Shown here: in pieces, positions 1 through 6,732 of the stretch
Numbering within the stretch: the first letter of the stretch is position 1
Layout of the letters: the number at the start of each line of letters is the position of its first letter
NCBI GenBank assembly: GCA_937957815.1
Contig: CALFXN010000308.1
Location: forward strand, 1 to 7,948
From: an uncultured Synergistales bacterium
GTDB lineage: Bacteria > Synergistota > Synergistia > Synergistales > Aminobacteriaceae
Direction: 5' to 3'
Length of the DNA: 7,948 nt
Notes under the pieces: model-generated
What the model saw: the letters and a program-made list of their open reading frames with translations, nothing else
What the model was told of the DNA's origin: nothing
Databases searched by the model: none
Made by a program: the position numbers and the translations under genes

Positions 1-1138
1 CCGTCTCCGACGGCCAGAGCCGATATTGTTCCCGATCGTAATCCCGATACCCGGTTTTCCGTTCCGCCCGGGCGATGAGCCATCTTTTGCTGAACGCTTC
101 GGCGAGTCCGGAAGCCGGCCAGTCGTAAAAACAGGGGGATTCGGCTTCGCCGTTCAGAAAACGGATCGCATCGCGCCCCAGCGGCGCGGCGAAAATCTCC
201 CGGTGAATTCCGTGATAGATGAGATCGGACGAAAGGCCGATCTGCGAGAGACATTTGCGTATTACTTCGCGTTTGTTCCGGAACCCTGTTCCCCATGCGA
301 TGTTTTTCGCGGTGGGTTCACAGTATTTCTCGACGAAGGCGCGCATACTGTCGTATATTCCGTTCGAAAAGTGAAACTCTCCGGATCCTTTCGTGAAGCC
401 GAGGCTCGTCCAGTAGTGTTGTCCGCCGATTCTGATGCGGTTGTATACGGAAGACCGGCCGAGGGCCGAAGTCGTCGTGACCAGCGCGAGGTAGGGAGCC
501 CGGGTATCCTGCCTGATCAGAGATTTCGAGCCTTCATATTTTCCGCGGAAGGCGCTTCGTACCTCGTTGCTGCAAACAAGCATCGCCACGAGTTTTCCGC
601 ACATCAGAAAGGAATAGGGCGGCACCGCGCCGAGGACGAAAGCGTCCATTACGTGATAGAGCCTCCGCGCTTTGGTTTCCTTTCCCCATCCGATCCAGCC
701 GTCGCGCGCCTGCAGGGAAAACACCGGATCCCCCAAACCGAACAGACCGATCAGCTTGCCGTTGTTCTCGTCGAATACGAGAAACCGAAGTCTTCTTCCG
801 TATCCCGAAGAAACCGGAATGCTCCAGTGAAGGGATGCGTAGCGGAACAGCAGTTCGTATTCGGAGCGGGGTGTTACGAGGACGAGCTTCGGGCGTATTG
901 CAGACGGATTGATCTCGTTTCCGTCGGCTATGTATCGGATCAGCCGGTCTTCGTGCGAACGGATGCCCGGGGCCGCCGTTTCGATCTTTTTCTGGACGGC
1001 AAGCGCGTTCAGAGCACGAAAGTCGTCCTTGGTGGGGCTTTCAAACATTCGTACCAGGCCGTTCCGGATCGTATATCCCTGTCTGAGCAGGGACTGAATG
1101 ACGGCAGCCTTCAGGAAATCGGTCGACGCGGTATCCAT
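1..1138 (-). CDS. druA: DruA-family (DUF4338) protein, 3' end beyond the window edge
   Basis: Reading leftward from an ATG at 1138, 379 codons stay open to the window edge with no stop, so only the last few residues are probably missing. Recognisable DUF4338/DruA blocks are SGYGRRLRFLVFD (about 111-123), GKLIGLFGLGDPVF (127-140), RDGWIGW (145-151), VMDAFVLGAVPPY (163-175), GKLVAML (181-187) and TTTSALGRSSVYNRI (221-235). DruA is a component of the Druantia anti-phage systems; its biochemical activity is not established to my knowledge, and stand-alone DUF4338 genes are common in bacteria. The start is supported by AGGAG three bases upstream; an in-frame TTG at 1174 is a weaker alternative. 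No membrane segment or signal peptide is seen. Other Druantia genes (druB-E) could only lie beyond the left edge. A defence role is therefore an inference from family membership. An accessory protein of a mobile element is an alternative. The family assignment is solid. Confidence 0.85.
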   Translation of the reverse strand, partial: MDTASTDFLKAAVIQSLLRQGYTIRNGLVRMFESPTKDDFRALNALAVQKKIETAAPGIRSHEDRLIRYIADGNEINPSAIRPKLVLVTPRSEYELLFRYASLHWSIPVSSGYGRRLRFLVFDENNGKLIGLFGLGDPVFSLQARDGWIGWGKETKARRLYHVMDAFVLGAVPPYSFLMCGKLVAMLVCSNEVRSAFRGKYEGSKSLIRQDTRAPYLALVTTTSALGRSSVYNRIRIGGQHYWTSLGFTKGSGEFHFSNGIYDSMRAFVEKYCEPTAKNIAWGTGFRNKREVIRKCLSQIGLSSDLIYHGIHREIFAAPLGRDAIRFLNGEAESPCFYDWPASGLAEAFSKRWLIARAERKTGYRDYDREQYRLWPSET

Positions 1139-1192
1139 TGTCTCCTGTCCGGGGATCTGATGCCTGAGCGCCAATGAGCGACTCTTGCACGC

Positions 1193-1222
1193 ATGATAGG
1201 AAAAGGCTATTCTCTCCGGCAA
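1193..1222 (-). promoter_or_regulatory. Candidate sigma-70-type promoter of the druA-like gene
   Basis: On the minus strand TTGCCG (1222-1217) and TATCAT (1198-1193) are separated by 18 bp, matching the -35 and -10 consensus at 4/6 and 5/6 positions. Transcription would start near 1185, giving a leader of about 47 nt before the ATG at 1138. This is inferred from sequence only. The rest of 1199-1290 is moderately AT-rich and shows nothing else clear. Confidence 0.35.
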
Positions 1223-1290
1223 AGGATACCACGTAATATGATTATTAAGAAATACGAAAGGAAGAAAGCGAAATAATCCTGAAGGACCGG

Positions 1291-1344
1291 ATGTATCGCC
1301 CCAAGACCCGCAAAATACCATGTGCGGGTCTTGGGGCGATACAT
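1291..1344. repeat. Perfect 22-bp inverted repeat with 10-nt spacer
   Basis: The arms at 1291-1312 and 1323-1344 are exact reverse complements over 22 bp, around the spacer aaataccatg; pairing stops at both outer flanks. The core of the left arm is ccccaagacccgca. No run of T follows on either strand, so it is not a standard intrinsic terminator. It lies between two divergent genes, the druA-like gene and an AT-rich MFS gene. It could be a pair of abutting mobile-element ends, a miniature element, a strong operator, or a hairpin for recognition or replication. The structure is certain; the function is unknown. Confidence 0.9.
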
Positions 1345-1373
1345 AGGCACTGAACGAGGATGGGTGAGTTCTT

Positions 1374-1429
1374 GACCCGACTATAGCTTTATAGTTTATG
1401 GTAGCGACCCATAAAGCTATAGAAGGGTC
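1374..1429 (+). promoter_or_regulatory. Imperfect dyad in the leader of the MFS gene (operator or attenuator candidate)
   Basis: Arms 1374-1392 and 1411-1429 (right arm ataaagctatagaagggtc) pair over 17 of 19 positions; the mismatches are 1379/1424 and 1380/1423. A competing 7-bp hairpin, tttatgg (1395-1401) with ccataaa (1409-1415) and loop tagcgac, would break the inner part of the long stem. The right arm holds AAGGG (1423-1427), the only plausible Shine-Dalgarno sequence for the MFS gene, so the long stem would mask it. An 8-codon ORF (MGEFLTRL, 1360-1386) ends inside the left arm. A second small ORF (1398-1442) overlaps the GTG at 1439 by its stop codon. This could be an operator for an unseen repressor or a translational attenuator. 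TTGACC at 1372-1377 resembles a -35 box, but no convincing -10 box lies at the right distance. Confidence 0.4.
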
Positions 1430-2644
1430 GTGGAACGCGTGATCAACAGAAACTTTACCGTGCTTTGGCTGGGAAAGACTATATCTCAGTTAGGCGACAA
1501 GTTTTACGCTATAGCACTCGCGTGGTGGATTTTGCAGAAGACTCACTCGCCATCTGTAATGGGATTTTTTTTGCTGGCGTCAGTGCTTCCTGGTATACTT
1601 CTCGGTTTTTTTGCCGGTGCGCTGGCTGACCGCTGGAAGAGGAAAACGATGTTGGTTGCGACCGACATTATCCGAGGCTGCCTCGTATTGGCCATATCGT
1701 GTCTGTCAATGAGCGATGCGCTCGAAATCTGGCATGTTTTTGCCATCGGGTTGGGTTTGTCCTTGGTAACGGCTTTTTTTGACCCGGCCATACAGGCGAT
1801 CATTCCGGAGATAGTCGAAAAGGAAAAACTGATTAAAGCAAATGGCATGAACCAGATGGTTGATGGTGTCTGTACAGTAGCTGGGCCTCTGTTAGGTGGT
1901 TTGGCTGCGAGCGGTTTTGGTCTGACATGGGTTTTTTTCGCCAACAGTGCCTCGTATTTTGTCTCTGCTCTTCTGGCTTGCTCTATAAAAATCAACAAAG
2001 CTTCCCGAACTCTTGGGGAAAAGAGAAGCGTCTGGCAAGATATGCGTGATGGGATTTGCTTTATAAAGAAACAAAAGCGAATCGTTTTTGTTCTGAAAAT
2101 TATTGCTTTAACGCATTTTTTTGTAGGGAACTTATCGGTTTTATTGCCGTTTTTGGCAAATGGGTTGACGGGGACTGGAGTGAATAACCTTGGTTCTCTT
2201 GAGGCGATGCTAGGGATAGGACTGGTTACCGCATCAGTGCTCATGAGCCTGAAAAAGAAAACTTGCACAGATGAACGGTCATTGGTTTTATTTGTCATGG
2301 GGGTTGGATTTTGTTTTGTAGCGATAAGTTTTTTGCAGTTTCTAAGAATACGGACAGTCTGTGCGTATATGTTGATCATGATTGCGATCGGTGTCTGTAT
2401 TGCTTTTGCGGCGGTATTTTGGCATTCATTGCTGCAAAATTTAACGCCAAGTCGGATGATGGGAAGGGTGTTTAGTGTATCTACATTGGTTGGCAATACG
2501 TCACTTCCGCTTGCTTACGGTATATTTGGTATTTTATTAAACTCAAGTTCTGTGTTTTTATTGACGGCTGTGAGTGGGGTATGTTTGGTAGGCTTAAGTG
2601 TGTTTTATATTTTTAAAATAAGAAAAGACTTAGAGTCTTGGTGA
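1430..2644 (+). CDS. MFS efflux permease (DHA3/MFS_3-like), AT-rich and probably acquired
   Basis: This 404-residue integral membrane protein of the major facilitator superfamily should export a small molecule, such as a drug or secondary metabolite, by proton antiport; the substrate cannot be read from sequence. The start INRNFTVLWLGKTISQLGDK, motif A GALADRWKRK (about 63-72) between helices 2 and 3, and hydrophobic segments spread over the whole length fit a full-size 12-helix carrier of the macrolide-efflux/EntS type. GTG at 1430 is only two bases after AAGGG. GTG at 1439 (MINRNF) has 11 bases of spacing and a more family-like N-terminus, so the start is ambiguous. The gene is clearly AT-richer than everything to its right, with many TTT/TTA-type codons and several T7-T8 runs. 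It is isolated, diverges from the druA-like gene, and converges on the activase gene. Horizontal acquisition is inferred. No clear terminator follows it. Confidence 0.88.
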   Translation: MERVINRNFTVLWLGKTISQLGDKFYAIALAWWILQKTHSPSVMGFFLLASVLPGILLGFFAGALADRWKRKTMLVATDIIRGCLVLAISCLSMSDALEIWHVFAIGLGLSLVTAFFDPAIQAIIPEIVEKEKLIKANGMNQMVDGVCTVAGPLLGGLAASGFGLTWVFFANSASYFVSALLACSIKINKASRTLGEKRSVWQDMRDGICFIKKQKRIVFVLKIIALTHFFVGNLSVLLPFLANGLTGTGVNNLGSLEAMLGIGLVTASVLMSLKKKTCTDERSLVLFVMGVGFCFVAISFLQFLRIRTVCAYMLIMIAIGVCIAFAAVFWHSLLQNLTPSRMMGRVFSVSTLVGNTSLPLAYGIFGILLNSSSVFLLTAVSGVCLVGLSVFYIFKIRKDLESW

Positions 2645-2688
2645 CAGTATTATTGGCAAGGGTAAAATGATCGTAACGGAGAAGTACG

Positions 2689-2754
2689 CCGCAAGCGGAT
2701 TACCCCCGCCGTTCCTTCGGGAGCTTTTCAGAACGATGTGGCATCCGCAAGCGG
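2689..2754. repeat. 10-bp direct repeat CCGCAAGCGG at the AT-rich/GC-rich junction
   Basis: CCGCAAGCGG occurs at 2689-2698 and again at 2745-2754, each followed within one or two bases by TACC. The unit is itself a short dyad (CCGC, AA, GCGG). The right copy lies inside the last codons of the activating-enzyme gene and the left copy lies beyond its stop. It could be a trace of the insertion that brought in the MFS gene, or chance in GC-rich sequence. The 83 bases between the two convergent stop codons (2645-2727) show no convincing terminator. Confidence 0.45.
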
Positions 2755-3612
2755 GTACCGTCTTCCGAGCGCTGCGTACTTTCCCTTTCCGAGTTCGTGA
2801 TACGGAAGCGTCTCATGGCCGATCGCCGTCGGGAGCTCTTCGCGGACGAAGCGCCGGATCGCGTCGATATTCGAAGGCGCATCCGTGCAGCCGGGGACGA
2901 CCGGCGTACGCACGAGCAGGGGAACTCCAGCCCGCGAAAGCTTCCGTGCGTTCTCGAGGATGACGTCGTTCGACATTCCCGTGAGACGCCGGTGGATTTC
3001 CGGGTCCATGTGCTTGATGTCGAACAGGACGAGATCGACGTGGGCGGTCGCACCTGCCGCTTCGTCCCATGGGAAAGCCCCGCACGTCTCGACGACGACT
3101 CCGATTCCGGCCGAGGCGCACAGGGCGGCGCACGATGCGAGGAAGGCGGACTGCAGGAACGGTTCTCCTCCCGAAAACGTCATACCCCCTCCCGATCTTC
3201 TGTAGAATGGCGCATCCTGAAGGATGGTCGAAAACAGATCGTCGGGAGAGGTTGGCGTTCCGAAGAGACTCCGCGCTCCGTTCGGGCACGCGGGAACACA
3301 TTCCCCGCAGCCGGTGCACGAGGTGCGTTCGGTGATGCCTCCGTTCCTTGCCGGAAGGGCGAGCGATCGGGCGCAGGACGAGACGCAGGCGCCGCACGCC
3401 GTGCAGCGTTCGGGAAAGACGCCGATTTCCGGAAGAGTGTTTTGCGACTCCGGATTGCAGCACCACGCGCACCGAAGCGGACATCCCTTGAGGAATGCGA
3501 CCGTCCTGATCCCCGGACCGTCGTGAAGTGACCATCGCTGGATATCGAAGACGAGCCCGAGGGGAGATGGAATCTCAGGAGAGCCGGTGCGTATGCCGCG
3601 CGATGATGGCAT
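2728..3612 (-). CDS. Glycyl radical enzyme activating enzyme (radical SAM), short C-terminus
   Basis: This PflA-type activase uses S-adenosylmethionine and a [4Fe-4S] cluster to abstract hydrogen from the glycine of the neighbouring glycyl radical enzyme. The signature GLVFDIQRWSLHDGPGIRT precedes the cluster motif C44-x3-C48-x2-C51 (CPLRCAWC). Two ferredoxin-like clusters follow, C70/C73/C76/C80 and C99/C102/C105/C109, as in the long activases of non-PFL glycyl radical enzymes. GGGMTFSGGEP (141-151) is the SAM-contacting block. The start is set at ATG 3612, overlapping the upstream gene by 38 bp; no ATG, GTG or TTG lies between there and the conserved core. The reading frame stays open farther upstream, but only inside the neighbouring gene. 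The 294-residue product stops at YPLADATSF, just after the conserved LPYHELGxxKYxxLG block. Relatives such as E. coli PflA continue about 20-25 residues, so the tail seems lost next to the AT-rich island. Confidence 0.93.
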   Translation of the reverse strand: MPSSRGIRTGSPEIPSPLGLVFDIQRWSLHDGPGIRTVAFLKGCPLRCAWCCNPESQNTLPEIGVFPERCTACGACVSSCARSLALPARNGGITERTSCTGCGECVPACPNGARSLFGTPTSPDDLFSTILQDAPFYRRSGGGMTFSGGEPFLQSAFLASCAALCASAGIGVVVETCGAFPWDEAAGATAHVDLVLFDIKHMDPEIHRRLTGMSNDVILENARKLSRAGVPLLVRTPVVPGCTDAPSNIDAIRRFVREELPTAIGHETLPYHELGKGKYAALGRRYPLADATSF

Positions 3613-5983
3613 CCTGAACGTCCTTCGAGAGGACCACGAAGCGAGTGCTGTACCCCGCGACGCGGACGAGGAGGTCACCGTGTCGTTCGGGATGTTCCTG
3701 CGCGTCCCGCAGCGTTTCGGCGTCGACGACGTTGAACTGGACGTGAAAAGCCCCGAGATCGAAGTACCCGCGAATCAGAGCCGCGAGGTTGCCGAGATCT
3801 CGCTCCGATTCGAGCGTTTCGGGCGACAGTTTGATGTTCAGGAGCGTCCCGCCGCCGTGGCTTTCGTGGTTGACCCTTGAGACCGATCGCATCGCGGCCG
3901 TTGGCCCGTGAGTATCTGTTCCGGCGTGCGGAGAGAGTCCTTCCGTGAGAGGTTCTCCGGCTTTCCGTCCGTCGGGTGTCGCGCCGACGACGGCTCCCAT
4001 CGGAATGTAGTTCGAAATTCCCATGAACGCCGACGTGAACGGCTTGCCCCAGAAATCCCTGTCCGAGGCGACCTCATTATGGTAGAAGTCGGTTATTTCG
4101 CGCGCGAGTGCGTCGACTTCCTCGTCGTCGTTCCCATACTTCGGCGTCGCGAGCGCCCGTGCCCGAAGGGACTCACAGCCGTTCCAATCGGAGGCGAGCG
4201 CGTCGAGAAGCTCCCGCATGGCGACGTGGTCCTTTCCGAAGACGAGTTTCCGGATGGCCTCGAGGGAATTGGCTGCGTCCGCGGCGCCGATGCCGGTCAG
4301 TACCGCTCCGATCGTGTAGCGCGCGCCGCCTTCCGAGAGATCGACGCCCTTTTCGACGCATCCTCCGACGAGCGACGAGAGAAACGGACGCGGCGTCGTA
4401 TCCGCGTGAACCTTCTGCGCGAGTGTCGTGACGACCTTGGCCTGCCGGATCAGATGCGACAGCTGCGCGAAGAATGCCTCCTTCACGCGCCCGAACGTCT
4501 CGAACGAGACGGCGTCTCCCGTCGGGAGGCCGAGCCTCGCTCCCGTTTTTCGGTGAACTCCGTCGTTGAGCGCGAACTCGAGCGCCGCGCCGAGATTGAC
4601 ATTCGCGGCCGCCGTCCATTCGCCGACCTTCCGGTTGTGCGGGACGACGCAGCCGCAGTTGTTCCAGTCGCGCGCGTCTTCGGGCGCGAGTCCCGACGCG
4701 AGGAGCATGGCCTCTCCCGTCCGATCGTTGTGGATGGCCGGAAATCCCGTCCCCAGGCGGACGAGGCGACATACGGCCCGCAGGAACGGTTCGGGCGTTC
4801 CGTTGTGGATGCGGACGCTGAGTCCCGGCTGAGGCAGGCGGACGTGGGCCGTCGCCGCGAGACACATGTATGACACATCGTTGACGCCGTCGGAACCGTC
4901 GCGCTTTCGTCCGCCGATCGTGAGATTCTGGAACGAGTTGTACCCCGCGAAGTACTGCGCGGTGTTCGAGGATATCGCCCAGACCCATTCGGAAAGCTTG
5001 ATCCAGAGGCAGTCGACGAGCTCCTGCGCCTGCTCCCCCGAAAGACGTCCGGCCGCGATGTCGGCGAGGAGGAAGGGCTCCATGTAGCGGTCGAAGCGAC
5101 CGAGATTCAGGGCGAGGGAGTTCTCCGAGAGAATGCACCCCATCTGGACGAACCAGACCATCTGGATTGCTTCGCGGAATGTTTGCGGCGAAAATTCCGG
5201 AACGCGGCGGCACGTCCCGGCGATTTCGAGAAGCTCCGTCCTGCGGGAAGGGACCGGTTCCAGGTCGGCGAGGCGTTCCGCCTTTTCCGCGTATCTCCGG
5301 CCGAGTTCGATGATTCCGTACGCGGTCTCGCGGACGGCCCGCAGGAAGTTCCGCCGGTCGAGGTCCGCTGGGACGAGCGGGTCAAGCGTCGATTCCCGTT
5401 CGGTCGCATCGGCGGTGATCCCGGAGAATCCCTTTGCGAAGACGATATCCTCGTAGTCGGGCGTGATTTCGCCGACGCCGCTGCGCCACTTCATGTCGTT
5501 GTCCACGATGCCGGTGTCCACGGCCACGGCTGCCGTTTCGTCCGGGATCTGCGCGAGAAACGCGTCTTCGAGAGTCCGCCCCTTCCACGCCGGGAAGACG
5601 CGTTCCCTCAGGAGAGTCCTTTCGCGTTCGCCGACGCGGTAGGGATCCTGTTTTCTGGTCGCGAAGGAATCGAGTTCGCCGTCGACCCATCGCCACGACA
5701 TCTCGGGACAGATGCAGCCGGAGCGCCGGTGGATGCCGACGCTTCCGACGACGAGTTCGTCGTCGAAGATAGTCACGGGGAGCCTGCGGCACACGTCCCG
5801 GAATGCCCTGGCCCGTGCCACGACGAGCGGGTCGCCCCGGTTGTCCGCGATGGATTCCGTGAAGATTCGCGCGCGTTCGGCGCAAATCGTCGGCGCCGCC
5901 GTCGTGAAGGCTGCGCGCAACCGGCCGACGCGGTCGGTCGGTTGCCCGAAATCCCGTTCCGCGAGTGTTGCCTGTCTGTCCAT
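3575..5983 (-). CDS. Glycyl radical enzyme (PFL-like), substrate unknown
   Basis: This 802-residue cytoplasmic enzyme belongs to the pyruvate formate-lyase/glycerol dehydratase superfamily. A C-terminal glycyl radical (Gly777 in RVAGYSTRF) generates a thiyl radical that attacks the substrate. A PFL-like domain spans roughly 15-660 and the glycine radical domain about 680-785. The active-site cysteine is Cys445 in NNCGCVVPH. PFL itself has adjacent cysteines, so this is not PFL. Choline lyase, diol, glycerol and hydroxyproline dehydratases carry Glu two residues after the Cys; here that residue is Val447. An extra Cys443 lies two residues before it. ATG 5983 follows an AGGGGAGG ribosome binding site and lies 16 bp after the regulator stop. 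The partner activase follows with overlap. No shell-protein genes or encapsulation-like N-terminal extension are seen, so a microcompartment is unlikely. The superfamily is certain; the reaction is open. Confidence 0.95.
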   Translation of the reverse strand: MDRQATLAERDFGQPTDRVGRLRAAFTTAAPTICAERARIFTESIADNRGDPLVVARARAFRDVCRRLPVTIFDDELVVGSVGIHRRSGCICPEMSWRWVDGELDSFATRKQDPYRVGERERTLLRERVFPAWKGRTLEDAFLAQIPDETAAVAVDTGIVDNDMKWRSGVGEITPDYEDIVFAKGFSGITADATERESTLDPLVPADLDRRNFLRAVRETAYGIIELGRRYAEKAERLADLEPVPSRRTELLEIAGTCRRVPEFSPQTFREAIQMVWFVQMGCILSENSLALNLGRFDRYMEPFLLADIAAGRLSGEQAQELVDCLWIKLSEWVWAISSNTAQYFAGYNSFQNLTIGGRKRDGSDGVNDVSYMCLAATAHVRLPQPGLSVRIHNGTPEPFLRAVCRLVRLGTGFPAIHNDRTGEAMLLASGLAPEDARDWNNCGCVVPHNRKVGEWTAAANVNLGAALEFALNDGVHRKTGARLGLPTGDAVSFETFGRVKEAFFAQLSHLIRQAKVVTTLAQKVHADTTPRPFLSSLVGGCVEKGVDLSEGGARYTIGAVLTGIGAADAANSLEAIRKLVFGKDHVAMRELLDALASDWNGCESLRARALATPKYGNDDEEVDALAREITDFYHNEVASDRDFWGKPFTSAFMGISNYIPMGAVVGATPDGRKAGEPLTEGLSPHAGTDTHGPTAAMRSVSRVNHESHGGGTLLNIKLSPETLESERDLGNLAALIRGYFDLGAFHVQFNVVDAETLRDAQEHPERHGDLLVRVAGYSTRFVVLSKDVQDAIIARHTHRLS

Positions 5984-5999
5984 TCAGTTGATCCTCCCC

Positions 6000-6680
6000 T
6001 CAGTTTTTCGTTTCGTGTTCCCTGAGATATTCCGCGAGACGGTTTCTCGCGTTCATCAGATGCAGCTCGAGAATCGCGAGGGCGCGTTCTGTCTTCTCGT
6101 TTCTGCAGGCGTCGAGTAGGTCGCGGTGTTCGCGCTGCGAGTCGGGCTGACGGTTCATGTCGCCGATGTACAGGCGCAGGTAGCGGTAGACGTTCGCGTG
6201 CATTTCGCCGATCATGGAGACCAGGTGCGGGAAGTCCGACGGCGCGTAGAGCAGGGAATGGAAACGCCAGTTCAGGTCGGACCACACGTCCGGGTCACTT
6301 TCGCGATCCGAGAGGTTGAGGACGTATTCGGCCTCGAGCAGGACGCGTGCGGTCATTTTGGGCATGGCGGTCTTCAGTGCGCCGGTTTCGAGGAAGAGGC
6401 GGATCGCGAAAATTTCTTCGGCCTCGGCGACCGAGAGGCTGGAAACCACGGCGCCCCTGTGCGGGTAGAGCGTGATAAGCCCTCCGGACGCGAGACTGCG
6501 GATCGCCTCGCGGACAGGGATGTGACTCACGCCGAGCTGTTCCGCGAGCTCGTTCTGCCGGAGCGTCGCCCCGGGGGCAAGGACCGATTTGAGAATCGCG
6601 GTCCGGAGGACGGAAAGCACGAACTCCTGTGTCGACATCGAACGGCGCAGTTCCTCGGACGCAAGATCGCGGATCTTCAT
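6000..6680 (-). CDS. GntR-family transcriptional regulator, FadR/FCD subfamily
   Basis: This DNA-binding regulator probably controls the glycyl radical operon that it heads. With ATG 6680 as start the product has 226 residues. The winged helix-turn-helix covers about 18-80 and includes LRQNELAEQLGVSHIPVREAIRSL and the wing ITLYPHRGAVV. The FCD ligand-binding domain spans about 84-220. His141 (NWRFH), His185 (EHRDLLDA) and His207 (ELHL) match the usual metal-site histidines, while Asn137 sits where Asp is common. FCD domains often bind carboxylic acids, so an organic acid effector related to the enzyme's substrate is a reasonable inference. A GTG at 6689 is also in frame, but it lies inside GAGGTGA, the Shine-Dalgarno sequence for ATG 6680, so the ATG is preferred. 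The stop is 16 bp before the enzyme gene. Confidence 0.93.
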   Translation of the reverse strand: MKIRDLASEELRRSMSTQEFVLSVLRTAILKSVLAPGATLRQNELAEQLGVSHIPVREAIRSLASGGLITLYPHRGAVVSSLSVAEAEEIFAIRLFLETGALKTAMPKMTARVLLEAEYVLNLSDRESDPDVWSDLNWRFHSLLYAPSDFPHLVSMIGEMHANVYRYLRLYIGDMNRQPDSQREHRDLLDACRNEKTERALAILELHLMNARNRLAEYLREHETKN

Positions 6681-6698
6681 ATTTTTCACCTCGAGTTT

Positions 6699-6726
6699 AT
6701 TTTATATATTTATATATTTCAGTCAA
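6699..6726 (-). promoter_or_regulatory. Candidate promoter of the gntR-glycyl radical enzyme operon
   Basis: On the minus strand TTGACT (6726-6721) and TAAAAT (6704-6699) are separated by 16 bp, each matching the consensus at 5/6 positions. The spacer is nearly pure A/T and holds a dyad (ATATAT, two bases, ATATAT; 6704-6717) that could bind the regulator itself. The leader to ATG 6680 would be only about 10-15 nt but keeps the GAGGTGA ribosome binding site. The position right after the upstream terminator supports a separate transcription unit. Confidence 0.55.
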
Positions 6727-6732
6727 GAGGCC

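Noticed and set aside
26..1177. Long rightward open frame of 383 codons
   Set aside because: It is antisense to the druA-like gene, whose leftward translation carries all the DUF4338 motifs; the rightward product has no recognisable domain.
1291..1429. Integron attC site or CRISPR-like repeats
   Set aside because: No GTTRRRY/RYYYAAC core sites and no regularly spaced direct repeats were found.
1543..2496. Leftward open frame of 317 codons opposite the MFS gene
   Set aside because: The product is low in recognisable motifs and the opposite strand is a clear MFS protein; antisense frames of Phe/Leu-rich genes often stay open.
2700..2727. Possible terminator between the converging MFS and activase genes
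   Set aside because: Only a 4-bp CCCG/CGGG stem with a long loop precedes TTTT, too weak to call.
2667..2963. Rightward 98-codon frame with AAGGG before its ATG, just after the MFS stop
   Set aside because: Most of it is antisense to the activase gene and composition becomes Arg/Ser-rich. Its first residues include KYAASG, resembling KYAALG of the activase tail, but this is too short to claim an inverted duplication.
3908..4873. Rightward 321-codon frame opposite the glycyl radical enzyme
   Set aside because: A shadow of GC-rich codon bias; Arg-rich and without domains.
3575..5983. Assignment as pyruvate formate-lyase (pflB) or choline TMA-lyase (cutC)
   Set aside because: It lacks PFL's adjacent cysteines, CutC's Cys-x-Glu motif, and any microcompartment genes.
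5183..6025. Rightward 280-codon frame opposite the N-terminus of the glycyl radical enzyme
   Set aside because: A shadow frame without its own motifs, overlapping the strong ribosome binding site and start of the real gene.
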